Shown here piece by piece: positions 1 to 11,935 of a DNA stretch of 64,000 nt (position 1 is the stretch's first letter; each line of letters opens with the position of its first letter). The notes below the pieces were generated by a model, which saw only the letters and a program-made list of their open reading frames with translations, was not told the DNA's origin and did no database searches. The position numbers and the translations under genes were made by a program. Location: the NCBI GenBank assembly GCA_028023455.1, contig JAQFVV010000150.1, positions 2,551,550 to 2,615,549 of the forward strand. The letters are read 5' to 3'. This DNA comes from Epiperipatus broadwayi. Lineage: Eukaryota > Onychophora > Udeonychophora > Euonychophora > Peripatidae.

Positions 1-473
1 TATATATATAGAAATTACATGTAATTGATTTTAAAGTTTTTTTCTTTTACTTTTTTCCTTTACCTAAATTTAGAAAGGTCATTTTTCTATTTCTCAAGAC
101 TACTTAAAAGAGTTTCTTTTTTAAAAAAAAGAAAGACAGAAAAAGCTCCTAGTTCGAGTTATTAAAAACGCGTTTTATTTTCCTTATTTCGCCATTCAAT
201 AAAGCGAGAAACTTAACTATAATTTCAAATGCCATCGTCACTTATAAAAACTCTTCAAAAAATCTTTCTCTTCCAAGCATTCAAATACATTATTTAAATA
301 ATATATAGACATGAGTTCTATTAAGAATTGGAAAAAAAAATTCTTTTTTTAAATTTTACATACAATATTTGCCAATAGAATATATGTATGCACGCATATT
401 GTTTTTATTTATTCGTTAATAATTTCGCGGCTTTATAGAATTAAATATTGGTTTGTCTGTGTGCTTTGGAACA

Positions 474-862
474 GTGGTGATGTGATGTGATGTATTGTGG
501 CTTCTCCTTAAACGAAGTCAAGAATATCTCAACAATTATGCACTTTATTTTCCATTCCCCACTCTAAATTTTCCCATAATCTGCTCTATCCCATTTCCAC
601 AACATAATCTTTGTCAACTCTATAACCTTTATATCTAAATCCCCCTTATCTTTTCCCAAACCCAGCATAAAAACCAATAATTCACTTTCTATATAATCAC
701 TTTTTTTATATTTATTCTTTCATAAATTCATTATATGTACACTTTCTGTTTTCAAGCATTTACATTCAGTTAACAAATACCTAATATTTTCTATTCCTTC
801 CTTACATAATTTACAAAATAAATCACCCATATTTTTCCATTTACATGTATATTCTCTTGTAT
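474..862 (-). mobile_element. LINE 3' end (5'-truncated non-LTR retrotransposon copy)
   Basis: Read on the minus strand, this matches the end of the LINE fragment at 24.8-25.3 kb and the tail at 23.76-23.97 kb. Shared landmarks, in order, are a cysteine motif of the form CxxC-x7-[H/Y]-x4-C (here Tyr replaces His), a 3'UTR containing a GATAAGGGGG-like block, a GGGAAAATTTAGAGTGGGGAA block, and the terminal GGAGAAGCCACA followed by a short tandem of CATCA units. A C-terminal CCHC-like knuckle after reverse transcriptase is typical of several LINE clades. The copy is 5'-truncated and ends where the inverted-repeat element at 861 begins. It cannot be functional. The homology to the other copies is seen directly; the clade is not resolved. 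Confidence 0.75.
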
Positions 863-1566
863 ATCAGACTCCGGGGCGACATTTTTGGTGGCCCCAAGCA
901 ATAAAATCATTCGATTAATTTATTTATTAAATCAAATAATTTAAAAGGTTAGTTCATAAACCAAAAGTTATCTCCAAAACCTTATCAACAAATTTCTAAC
1001 ATATTATTCCTAAAATATACAGACAAAAAAATAGTAACGCTTGTTTTTTAAACAAAACAGATGAAATAGTATTTATTAATGAATATTTGTAATATTTAAT
1101 ATATTTTATCTCTTTCTTCATTTTCATAAACGTATCAAAATTTTCAAAAAATTTAATTTGCTTTTTAATATAGTAATCATTTTTATAGATATAATAAACA
1201 CCTCCATACTTCCCCATTCTTTTTAAATTCAGTCCTTAAGTGTGTAAAATAAATAAAAAATCAGATATATTTATCTTTAACTGAGGTTTAAAGTTTATAT
1301 ATGTGCTAGAGATAATCTCTAGTTTCGATAATAATTAGTAATAATCATTATTGTATTTATCTGAAATGGATGGCGTCAAAATTGTGAGTGGAGGAAATTT
1401 GACAATGGTAAATGAAAATGTAACAGTTTAATCATTTTTACTATTGCAACTTCCGGAAATTAATTATATAAAAAAAATAGTGATTTTTTTGCCCCGGAAT
1501 TCTTAAGAAATTTGCATACCGTAAGTAATTGAGTTGGGTCGCAACTTGAGCTCTAGAGTCTGATAT
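861..1566. mobile_element. Non-autonomous DNA transposon candidate with 11-bp perfect TIRs
   Basis: ATATCAGACTC at 861-871 is the exact reverse complement of GAGTCTGATAT at 1556-1566. If the termini are TCAGACTC, the element is flanked by TA on both sides, as for Tc1/mariner-type insertion. Interior to the TIRs, both ends carry a GGGGC/GCGAC-like block. No transposase reading frame is present inside (about 0.7 kb, AT-rich), so it would depend on an outside transposase. It sits exactly at the 5' limit of the LINE copy, which could mean insertion at its edge. Superfamily is uncertain: the subterminal GTCGCAAC would also suit a hAT-like element, but no 8-bp duplication is visible. Confidence 0.5.
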
Positions 1567-3560
1567 TTTTCTATTGGACCAAACCATTATAATGAATTGT
1601 TAGGATTATTAGATTCATTTGAATACTGCAACGTTTATATTGAAGATTTGTGGATGGTAAAGATGTCATATATGATCTGAGCCAGAATTCGTATAAATTC
1701 TGAGTCAATTAATAGTTATGGATTTCAGAGATGAGTCAGATTTGATATCATTTATGTATCTAATTTAGTGCTTCAAAATAAATACACACAAAATGTATAT
1801 AGCATGGTATGCTAAGAATGCTTTCAACTAAGTAGTAGTCGTATTCATCATAGTAGTTATCAAAGAAGCTTGTGACTTTTGTAAAAGAATAAACAAGAGT
1901 GGGAATTTGCATAAAATTTTAATATAGGCTGGAAATAAATTAATTTAAGTGAGTCACCTTTTTGATAGAGGAACACAGGATTCTTTATTGCTGATTGTGT
2001 GTATGCTATTGGCAATATGCCAAGATACTTCAACTTTACATTTAGCATCATTTCTTTCATGGTAGAAAATGCTTGTAGATATTGTGTTTAAACTCATGTT
2101 CAAGGGAAATGGATTTAACCTCAGTATAGTCTTAGTTCAATTGTTTTGGTATATGTGCTGTGCCATTTTTTGTAGATAGATTGTCATGTGATTATAAATG
2201 TTTTCATAAATAGCGTAAAAACTTCAAAATTACTTTTAGACATTGATCATTTACTTAAAAAATTGAAGATGCAAATTATTTTCATATTTTTTTATTTAAT
2301 AATTAGACATGAGTTATTATAATCTTAAAATATTATTTGTTTTTTAAAGAGAATCATTTCAAAATCAAAATATTAAAAGATATCTAATATCGTTCTTATA
2401 TTTTACTACCAATGTACAAGCATGTAGACTTGAGTAATCGATTTTTCTTAATTTGTTATTTTATTTAAAATGCTTTAATTATTTTTTCTGATTGCAACAT
2501 ATTCAGCTCACATCTTTCAATTTGATTATACTAGCCAGTTTCTGACATAGTTCTTTTATTAAAAGTCCTTGGTTTATTTTACACATATAAAGGCCATGTT
2601 TTAATACCATGTAACAAAACAAGAAATAAGCACTGAAATAAGTATGTGTAACAAAAAGTATTTATTTTGAACATAATATGAAACCAACCAGATGCACTAC
2701 AAATCATTGCTCTAATAAACAATCTTCACATGATTTTCCTAACTCATGTTTAACAACATTAGAGTGAAGTAAAGTAGATTACTCATATTGATGTCATTAA
2801 TTATTCTACTCTTTTTTTTTAAATTATAAGTTATATTTAGCACAACTAAATTTTAGCAAGATAAATCAAACTAAATACCTCTTTAATTTTATTATATTTT
2901 ATTTATTTACATCAAATGTTTTGATTCAAACAATAAATAAGTGAAATTTATTTCTCTTATAGGAATAGACTTAGTGATGGATAAAACAAAATTCTAATCA
3001 TGTTTACAATTTTCTCTTTCAATGCTTTTGAGAGTAAGACTTTACCTTTTTAATTAATGAGTTTAATAAAAATGATTAACTTTTTAAACTATTTTTGCTT
3101 AAACATCTTACATGTACTATGATCAGGCATGAATTATTTAAAAGCACAATTTATTTGAATCACGTGACAACAAAAACTTTAATTAAAAAAAGACTTAAGA
3201 TAATTTTTTCACTTAGAAACCATTTAATAAATTAAGAATTTGATTCTAATTATAGTACCTAAATAACTAATTGTTAATATTTTATGAGACAATAAATGAA
3301 ACACTCTACTAAATTTCTATTGAGAAAAAATATATTTATGTGCTTTGGCAATATATACTTATATGCTTCTTTAAAATAGGCTTTTATTGATATTATAGTA
3401 ACAAACACTACATTTATACTTGATTTGTTTATTATCATTTTTTGTAAAATTATTAAATATTTGTTTCTTAAACCTCTCAAACTCTGCATTTTCTGCTGTT
3501 TTTTTTGTCTCTCACATCAACATAACACTTCTTTTGGAATAATTTGTGTTTAATCTCTTT
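1567..3560. other. AT-rich stretch without recognisable gene
   Basis: About 2 kb of AT-rich sequence. The open frames here (66-71 residues) are short, low-complexity and not supported by any recognisable motif or splice context. No clean terminal repeats were seen. Its right end may hold further decayed sequence continuing the gag relic to the right. Confidence 0.5.
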
Positions 3561-3599
3561 CTGCTAATTTTCACTCTAGTAACAATTTGTGAGTGCTTC

Positions 3600-4610
3600 C
3601 TTAAAGTCAATAAAATAATAAGGGCCGATGAATAATAAGTCCCATCATGCCTGGAGTGCACCTTGAAGATAGCTACAAGTTTATTTCTAGCTTTGATTCT
3701 TCAGTCATGACATTAATGTTAAAATATGTTTCCAGACTATTAACAAATTCAATAGGTGCTTCACCAGCATTTCCTGACAAAGCCAATATTTTAAGGAATT
3801 GGTTTACAATTCTGGGCATTTAAAACATAGATTGACTATCTATTTTTGTCTCTTCTATTTTTTTCTTTTCATGTTCTCTTTTTAATGTAGTCATACTTAT
3901 TTTTTGGTAAGTTTGATTATCTTCTAACTTTTTTACTTTTTTTTCCTGAAGCTACCATCATTTCTGAACTGTAGGAACTTAATTTGACCAGCCAGATTTC
4001 CTACTTGCTCCTGTACAGATTCCAGCCTTCTTTGACTTTCATTATTCACAGACTGTATTGTCTGTTATATTTGGCTTATTTTAATATCCATTACTTCTTG
4101 TATATGTTTTATTTTCACATCTTGTTTCTCTTTGTTTTGTCTAACTTCATTTATAACTTCTTTTCTAATTTGTTTGATTCAATCTCCCATTTCATTAGTC
4201 ATATTTTTACTGTTTTATCTATTTTCTGTAGCATATCTATTTTTATTTCTTTAAACATTTTTTCTGTTATTTTTCTACTTTCCTCTTCTCTTTATTAATT
4301 CTTTTTATTATCCTCTTTTTTATCTTTTTTTGTTGATTTCTTTTTTTACTATCTTCTAATTTTTATTATCTTCTCTTTCTCTTTTTTATTTTCTTTATTT
4401 TGCTCTTTCTTCATCTCTTCTTTTATTATTCTATTCTTTTTACTGATTACTTTCTTCCATTCTCTTAAATATTAACAATAACTGGGCTAACATAGAATCA
4501 TCTTTTACTTTTGGGGTTCCATCCACTGGTTGCTGATTTCTTTCTTTCCAATCATGTTTTTTCTCCATCTTTTTCAACTTTCCTCTTGTCAGCATTACTT
4601 TTCTATTGCA
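3600..4610 (-). pseudogene. Decayed gag of an LTR retrotransposon, related to the gag at 36 kb
   Basis: On the minus strand, starting near 4600, there is a broken Lys/Glu-rich frame: first a start-like segment beginning MLTRGKLKK, then a charged, probably coiled-coil stretch, then near 3820-3640 a segment that aligns with the gag of the 34-38.7 kb element. Matching blocks are VNQFLK against VNHFLK, GEAPIE against GEAPVE, YFNINVM against YFDMNPM, and an LQGALQ-stop-WDLL block against LSGNAQEWWDSL. Several in-frame stops and at least one frame change separate these blocks, so it cannot make protein. The many pyrimidine runs on the plus strand are the complement of its Lys/Glu codons. No LTRs were recognised around it. 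Homology was read by eye; the relic is clearly much older than the copy at 36 kb. Confidence 0.65.
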
Positions 4611-4941
4611 GAACTTTTATTTTTCAAGAAAAATTGTGTTAAATTAATATAAACTTAACATCCCATTACCTTCCATGCTGCCTTTCACTTTATCTTTCAT
4701 TACTATTATTATTATTATTCCCCCTAATCTGCCTTTCTTTAAACTTTATTGTATCAGTACCTGGATTTATTTGTCTAATTTCTTTATTTCCCTTACTTCA
4801 TTCTCCATTTCTATCCTATTTATATGTGTAACTGATTTTCAATTCACTAATATATTTATTATTATTTATTTTTATTTTTAAGCATGTATGTATATACAAA
4901 AAGTTCATATCACAAACCATTAATCAAAACCTTTCTCACAG

Positions 4942-5104
4942 ATCTGGTGAGCATCTGACAGCAAAAGAACTCTGGGATAGATACAGAATACAGCAACTGG
5001 ATTATAAGTATACAATGCAGCATGAACACCAGAAAGTTTACCTCATTTTAGACACTATAGGCTACATTCAACCCAAAAGAGAAGTAATGCAAAAATATTT
5101 TTAA
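4942..5104 (+). CDS. Exon-like coding fragment (last exon or element relic), unknown product
   Basis: A 53-codon open stretch follows a plausible acceptor (CTTTCTCACAG at 4931-4941) and ends with TAA at 5102-5104. Its codon mix and residue composition look protein-like, unlike the low-complexity frames around it: it reads SGEHLTAKELWDRYRIQQLD in its first part, and continues with YLILDTIGYIQP further on. I do not recognise the protein. The TAKELWD block recalls the start of the UBN2-type Gag domain of Copia elements, but the rest does not convincingly follow, so this is only a suggestion. No upstream partner exon was found in the window on this strand, and the neighbouring gag relic runs on the other strand. 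It may be the terminal exon of a host gene or a fragment of a mobile element. Confidence 0.35.
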
Positions 5105-7755
5105 TGCCCTGCTACTTTGAGTCTTAGGAGCTAGTAAATACAGAACTAAGCCTTGATCCTTTCTTTAAAGACTTAGAGGCTGGAGATAATTGCAGGATTG
5201 CATTAACTGAACTACTATAAACAATAAGAAATATGAGAATATGAAAGTGGGTTGGAGCAATGGCTGTGATAAGACACTCATTGGAATTGTATGAAAACAT
5301 CACCTTCCCAAACCAATGACAAAACATATTTATCATCAAAACTGAAAGTACAGCTAAACAAACTCCATCAAAAACTCAATCCAATTTCTAAAATTATACT
5401 TTGATTTTCTAATCTACTTTAAATGTGAACTTCTTAAATATACATTAATATCACTATTTTATAATTTATAATCAAATTATAATTTAACCAACATCTATAT
5501 TTTTGTCATATTTCACAGTAATATATTTTAAATTTAATTCTGTAACAAAATAAATTTTTTGTTTCAGGTATAATATCTGATGTTTAAGTTAAAGTAGTCA
5601 CTGACTACCAGAACTGATCATTGGGACCACAACTGTGTTGCCATTTGTAATGATACATAACATATTACAGCTGAATTATGAGATGGAAAATCATAATTAT
5701 CTCCAGACTAATCAGAAGGAATGCATATGAAAGAAATGTGTATATTAGAGCAGCATGACTACAAGTTCACCCCAACATTAAATAAAAATAATAATAAAAT
5801 TATTCATCATTTTGAGCAATCAGTAGCAAAAATCAACAGTCAATTTTGGGACTGGATTTGAATATGGTCAATTAGAAACAGGCTAATTATTTAGCCACTG
5901 CCAAACATAGAGTAGGAATATAACACAAAACTTGGGAGATGTACATACATAAGTGCTAATCCATTACAAATAAAAAAATAATGCTGAAATATTAAAACAT
6001 GTTGATCATCAATGCCCTGGTCATATAGTATCATTAATGTACTGACCAACTATACATGCACTTTTTAAAAGTGATACCATTTAAACATCCAGGAATATCA
6101 TCTGGATGTCCAAAACACCAACACAGCCTCATCATTTATATAACTATCTGTAATGCTCTAATCTAGATCAGGAAGCAAAAACTCTATGAAATGTTACTGT
6201 GAGCAAGAAATAAATAAAACAAATTATTTTAAATCACTTTAAATAATTCCTAAGTTTAATCTACTATAATTATATATATATTAGAATAATTTTAAAATTC
6301 TTAAACTCTAAGCTGAATTAAAATTAAGACACCCCACACTGGCAATTAATGTAATAGATAGCTGGAGGAAAAAAAATATTAACTCAAAAATATTTTTAAA
6401 GAATTATGTAATAATTCATTTATTAATAATAAACAAAAATTAAAAAAAAATGACATGATAATAAGAAAAATTAAATATTCATTTTATATGTAATTTTATA
6501 ATTAACCAGTTGATTTCTGTTCATTAAATTAATCTAATTTGCTTCTATTGTTATTTCTTGAAATAACAAATGAAGGGAATCAGTCTTTCTATAATAAAAG
6601 ATAATCTTTAACCTAGCTTAAGTAATCCCCTTGTTAAAATGGGGTGGGTGATAAATGAATGAAAAGAAGTTTTAAAAAATTTAAATTTAATAAAATTAAA
6701 TTTTTTAAAAAACTTTTCTTATAATTTTAAAGAAAAAATCAAATGGATTAAAAAGCAGCACATTTTTTACTTTTATAAAATTATTATTTTTATATAAAAA
6801 TATAAAAAAATCTTTCTAAACTATATTAAAAATACAATGTGCCCATAAAAATACATTTTACCATTGTTTTAAATTTCTTTGAAATCCTTCTTTGCAATTA
6901 TAATTTTTTAGTTTCCCTGTCGATATTTTTTCAGGTATCATGTACATGATTAATTCGTCTTTTTTTTGGTATGCAATACTTTCAGGTTAACAAACAGCAA
7001 GAATTTACCCATTTTATTTCTAATAAATTATCCAGGTCTAATACACAGAGAAACTCATGTTCTTGGCTTAAGACAAGGTTACAGATTACTTCAGAAGTAA
7101 CTTCATTTTTACATTTTTCTAGAAAGGCAGATTACTTGAAGGAAGAATAATGTCTAGCTTTTAGTTAATTTAGCACATTGTTTTCATTGTTGACACCATT
7201 TTCATAAATAAACTCATAATGTGCTAACAGCTTGGTTAAAACTTCAATCACTGGGATAAGACTTTTGCTTTTTCTTATTTAGCAGTTGTAACAGGATTGT
7301 CGTTTCTCCTACTGTTTTTTTTCTGCAGCTGGATCAAGAGTAATTGCTTCTCACAAGACACAAAAGCCCTTTTAATTTTTGGAACAACCCTGCTCAAACC
7401 AATCATAATCTGTCTCCAACATGACACAATTAGTAATAACCAAGTAGGTCAAATTTTATAAATACAATGGTTCAGTTATTTCCATCCTTCACCATTGACA
7501 TTGAAAAACAAGTCAAAAATTTAAATTAAAATCATAAAATTTTTGACATTTCTTTCTAATTAATTTTTTTTTGCAAAAATGACAACAAAATAATCAGTTA
7601 ATTATACTGACTACTTCCTTATATATTGAAGACAGATAAAGAGAAAAGAAGAAAAAAAACTAATTATTTTAAAACTAAATTCAACTTTTATTTTTTTTCC
7701 TCTTTTAAAACTTTATTTACTTATTACATGTCTGAAGGTTTGTAATGATGGTATA
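5105..7755. other. AT-rich stretch, no recognisable gene
   Basis: Apart from a roughly 60-bp palindrome at 6661-6720 (GAAAAGAAGTTTT... against ...AAAACTTTTCTT), I see only AT-rich unique-looking sequence. The minus-strand frame at 5124-5339 has no recognisable motif. Confidence 0.45.
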
Positions 7756-7759
7756 TTAT

Positions 7760-7996
7760 AAGATGTGATATGTTGGACTAAATGTATTGAAAATTTTGAA
7801 CTTTATTTAAACTTTCCAAATACATCAACTTTGTTAATAATAACACACAAATAGACAATACAGGTTAGTATTGTCTATTTGTGTGTTATTACTAACAAAG
7901 TTTATGCATTTGGAAAGTTTAAATAAAATTTAAAATTTTCGATACATTCAGCATTCACTCATAAATGATGGAAATAGTCCAACATATCACATCTTT
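7760..7996. mobile_element. Foldback MITE (long palindrome)
   Basis: Two arms of about 110 bp are near-perfect inverted copies: AGATGTGATATGTTGGACT at the left end pairs with AGTCCAACATATCACATCT at the right end, and the arms meet at a short loop around 7859-7872 beside GTATTGTCTATTTGTGTGTT. A few mismatches and one insertion (near 7945-7970 in the right arm) separate the arms. There is no coding capacity. Such structure is typical of foldback-type MITEs; the family is unknown and target duplications were not clear. Confidence 0.75.
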
Positions 7997-9390
7997 TATT
8001 TACTTATCTTTTTAAAGTTAGAATTAAAATTTATAAAGTAATTTACTAAAGAGAAAAACTTTTCTTAACTTAATATACATTCAAAGTTAAATTTAAAACT
8101 AGTAATTAATTATAATTACTGAAGAGAGAGATTAAAAAAAACTTGTTTACATTATTTTATGATTTTCTCTCCCCTTTACAATTATTTATAACTCCTAAAA
8201 AATAATCACATTTGGCTGTTTGATAATTCTCATATTAAAAGAAAATTGTTTAGTATTTTTACATTATCATGTGGGGAAAAAAGGAAACCTTTAATTAAAT
8301 GAAACTCATTATAATTATAAAATAATATATGTTTAATACAGCAATGTAACCAAATGGCTACAATATATATTGTAATGAAATCACACTAACTTGACATTTG
8401 TTAGATCAAATTATTCTAGGGTTATTTGTTCATCAATATTCAGTGGGTGAGTGTGCTCAATGTGGAGTGACTATAATCTAAAGTAATCATATTTGATTAT
8501 AGTCACAGATTATGACCAGACTGTGGATTACATCAAGCACAACCCATTCATATTTGCTTATCATTTATCATCCACCCCATATATATATTATTATTCTAAA
8601 AGTTAGGTATTTAACTTAGCTTTGTCAGAATGGTTAGATAAAAATATATACTACTCTTAGTTATATATACATAAAATACTTATCTGAAGAGAAATTGATA
8701 AAAGTGATGCTTTTAATAATAATAATTTATTTAAGACAGCATCAACAAAAGTAAATATAAAACAAATTAACTTCCCTTATAATTACATATGTACAGAAAC
8801 AATAAAACGAAATATGTAAGAAAAAACTATTTAGAAAGGGCCCGAAACATCAATCAATTGTATAGTAGTTAAATGTATTTCCTGAAAATTTTCATTTCCC
8901 CCCAAACTTGATTGACTTTTCAATCTCAAACTTAATAATAATAATTAATAAATTTTATAAAATTTAAAATAAGTGTTTTTAATTCTTTTCATATTTGAAG
9001 GTAAACTTAATCCATATAATAAAAAATATATCAATGCCTTAAAGTTGTCTTAAGAGGAAAATGAATCTTTTACAAGCTAAATTAATTTAATGTTGTAATC
9101 AATATTATTATTTATTTGAGTCATTTAAAATGATCTTATCAAATTTTTATTTGCTTTCTTCGTCTGTTGAATTCAGGAATTGCACACTTATTTTTCTTCA
9201 GCATTTAAGATATTGAATTATTGATGTCAACTTAACATTAAGGGTTTTGGTCATTATTTATATATTATCATGGGATCATGCATAAATGGAAAAATAGCGG
9301 AGCTTTCTGATAATAATAATTTTTAATTATGCTTAGGTAAATATAATCATAAATATAGATAAATAGGTAGATAAATGGAGAGATATATGT
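7997..9390. other. AT-rich stretch with one small hairpin
   Basis: AT-rich, no gene recognised. A short inverted repeat (GACTATAATC ... GATTATAGTC) lies near 8468-8506. Confidence 0.4.
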
Positions 9391-9396
9391 AGATAG

Positions 9397-9775
<379 letters not shown>

Positions 9776-9829
9776 ATTACACAGTTAGATAGACAGCTAA
9801 CATATATAGCAGAGTTTAAAAACTTATAG

Positions 9830-10800
9830 TAAGTGCATGAAATGTTCTACTGCACTTTGTTTACAATAATCAAAATATTATTTTTTTAAAGCATCTTATC
9901 AAGCTTTTAAATATTCTTAACATGCTTTAAGAAAAAGAAAAGAAAACCCTCCTGGCTTTTTGTAGACCAGAATATTTTGCTGATGATTTGTAATTTGGCT
10001 GAAAGCTTTTTCTAATTTCATTCCAGCCTTCATTTTCATGTTAAAATATTCTAAATAGAATTATGTTTTTAAAGCGTCTGCTTTAGTAAATTAAATAATC
10101 AATTCTGTCAATTCTGATTTATCTCAAATGCAAATAAAACAAAAGTGAAAATTTAAAAATTGTTGAAAGCAATAGAATTAAAAAAAAAAAGATAAACAGA
10201 ATTAAATACAAAACACGTAAAAATAATAACATATTAAAGTCACGAAATAGTGAAAAATTATAAGCTAGATTTTGATTGGTTTTGGATTTCTTTTGTTTTT
10301 AAAGGGAAAAAAACTTAAGTTACATACAAAAGAAATGTTTACAAAAAACTTTCCACAATTAATATTAGTATATAAATTCAAACATTCAATTAATTCTTAT
10401 AATATATCAAAAATACTTATTAAATTTAGAAAGTCTATTTTCCAACATTGAAGTATAAGAAGTTTCTAATAATGAATTGTAATTATAATTTATATTTAAA
10501 GATTAATAGTCGTTAGTAGATAACGCAGATCGCCTAAATGCTTACTGATTTATTTATTGAGACATTAAATATGTTACCAGTAAATCATATCTTCATTCTT
10601 TGATGTTTTGTTAACAGATTTTAAGAGTTCCCCTATGCTGTTTAATGTTGTGGCAGTGTACTGAAACGCAAATTTAATATTAATGGCGTTTCAGTGTCAC
10701 ATGACTCTCTAGCAAATAATCATTTGTTTATTTTCTTTTACATTAATTGAATAATATTTTACATATATAGTTTGTTTGTTTTTTATTTAACTTTTTTAAT
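9830..10800. other. AT-rich stretch with a GC-ended hairpin
   Basis: No gene recognised. ACTGAAACGC at 10660-10669 and its inverted partner GCGTTTCAGT at 10686-10695 form a short hairpin that stands out by its GC-containing arms. Confidence 0.4.
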
Positions 10801-10815
10801 ATTTATTTACCTTGA

Positions 10816-11058
10816 GGCAAAACTCTCCATACAGTAGCCCCACTTAGTGCAAGCCAGAATAATCAAAGGATGCAGAAAGGTTTGTGCATAAAATCCCAAC
10901 TTAGTGCCTTCTCATCCAATATCTCCAGACTATTTTGTAGTTTGTGGCATTCATCAGTGAGGAGCCTTGGATTTTACAGCACTGCACATAGACCTTTGGA
11001 TCTCGACTTGCACTGGACTCTACTGTATGAAGGATTCTGTTTCTGTGATCATGTGATG
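10816..11058. mobile_element. Foldback repeat family A, copy 1
   Basis: The left end GGCAAAACTCTCCATACAGTAG is inverted at the right end as CTACTGTATGAAGGATTCTG, and the neighbouring CTTAGTGCAAGCCAGA is inverted as TTGCACTGGACT. The interior has the family signature GGTTTGTGCATAAAATCCC and TTCATCAGTGAGGAG. Copies with the same order are at 16942-17217, 57778-57950 and, truncated, 61289-61366. The plus-strand 76-residue frame here recurs in part in the other copies because the DNA repeats, not because it is a protein gene. Confidence 0.7.
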
Positions 11059-11607
11059 TCTATTCATCTTGATTATGAAGTTTTGGGAATAAGAATATAA
11101 TTTATTTTTAAATTTATTTTATCATTAATGTATTGTAAATGTGGATTATCTTAAATTGCCCTTGGCTATCATCTTGATATACTCTACGATATCTAGATTT
11201 ATTCATCTCCATTTTTCATACTGATTTTAAACTTATGACTAGAAAAAAAATTATCAAATGGTTGAGTGCTTAAGAATATATAAACAGTTTGAGCATGGAA
11301 ATAACAGATCCTGTACATGATTCAGTTCCAAAACTTGGCATTCTATTACTGCACTGAACCACACAGCACTCATGCCTATGAAACAAATGTTCTTAAAAGG
11401 TTATAATTTCTTTACCCAAAGTGTTATTTGTTACTTCATACAAAAAAATCTTATTAATAATAAGCCACACTCTACATTCAACATTTTGTGGATTATCTGA
11501 ATTCTATGTGATCTTGATCTAATTGGTTACACTTAGTATTGAAGCTATATATATATATATGATCAACAGATGGCATTTTTACCAAAAACACGATCAAGCG
11601 TAAAAAT

Positions 11608-11935
11608 CAGTCATATGTTACATGACCTATGTAGCTTGTATTACCAATATGTAATGTATAAAGAGCATGATAATAGCTCTAAACAAGCCTATTTATTTTA
11701 TTTAAGAATTAGATAAATGCTTGGCTTGAGTTAATATTTTGAATCTAATATCCTATCTCCTCACTGATGAGAGCCATAGCTCGAAACCGGTCTGGGGATG
11801 GGGACCATCATAGATAAAGGCTTCAGGTATTTTCACTTGTAGCATTTATCATAAAAAATAAAATAAATAGGTTTGTTTAGAGCTATTAGCATGCTCTTTA
11901 TATATATATACACACTTCATGTTCACATGTTGAAA
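11608..11935. mobile_element. Foldback repeat family B, copy 1
   Basis: The left arm (CAGTCATATGTTACATGACC, then AAGAGCATGATAATAGCTCT, then AAACAAGCCTATTTATTTTA) is inverted in the right arm (TAAAATAAATAGGTTTGTTT, AGAGCTATTAGCATGCTCTT). The spacer carries GAGAGCCATAGCTCGAAACC and GGTCTGGGGATGGGGACC. Related sequence is at 17340-17500 and 57380-57600. No coding capacity was seen. Confidence 0.7.

Noticed and set aside
3984-4298. 104-residue plus-strand frame
   Set aside because: Antisense to the gag relic; its Phe/Ser/Leu/Tyr composition mirrors Lys/Glu codons on the other strand.
10870-11100. 76-residue frame partly shared with frames at 57832 and 61300
   Set aside because: The similarity comes from repeat family A DNA; different lengths and frames downstream.
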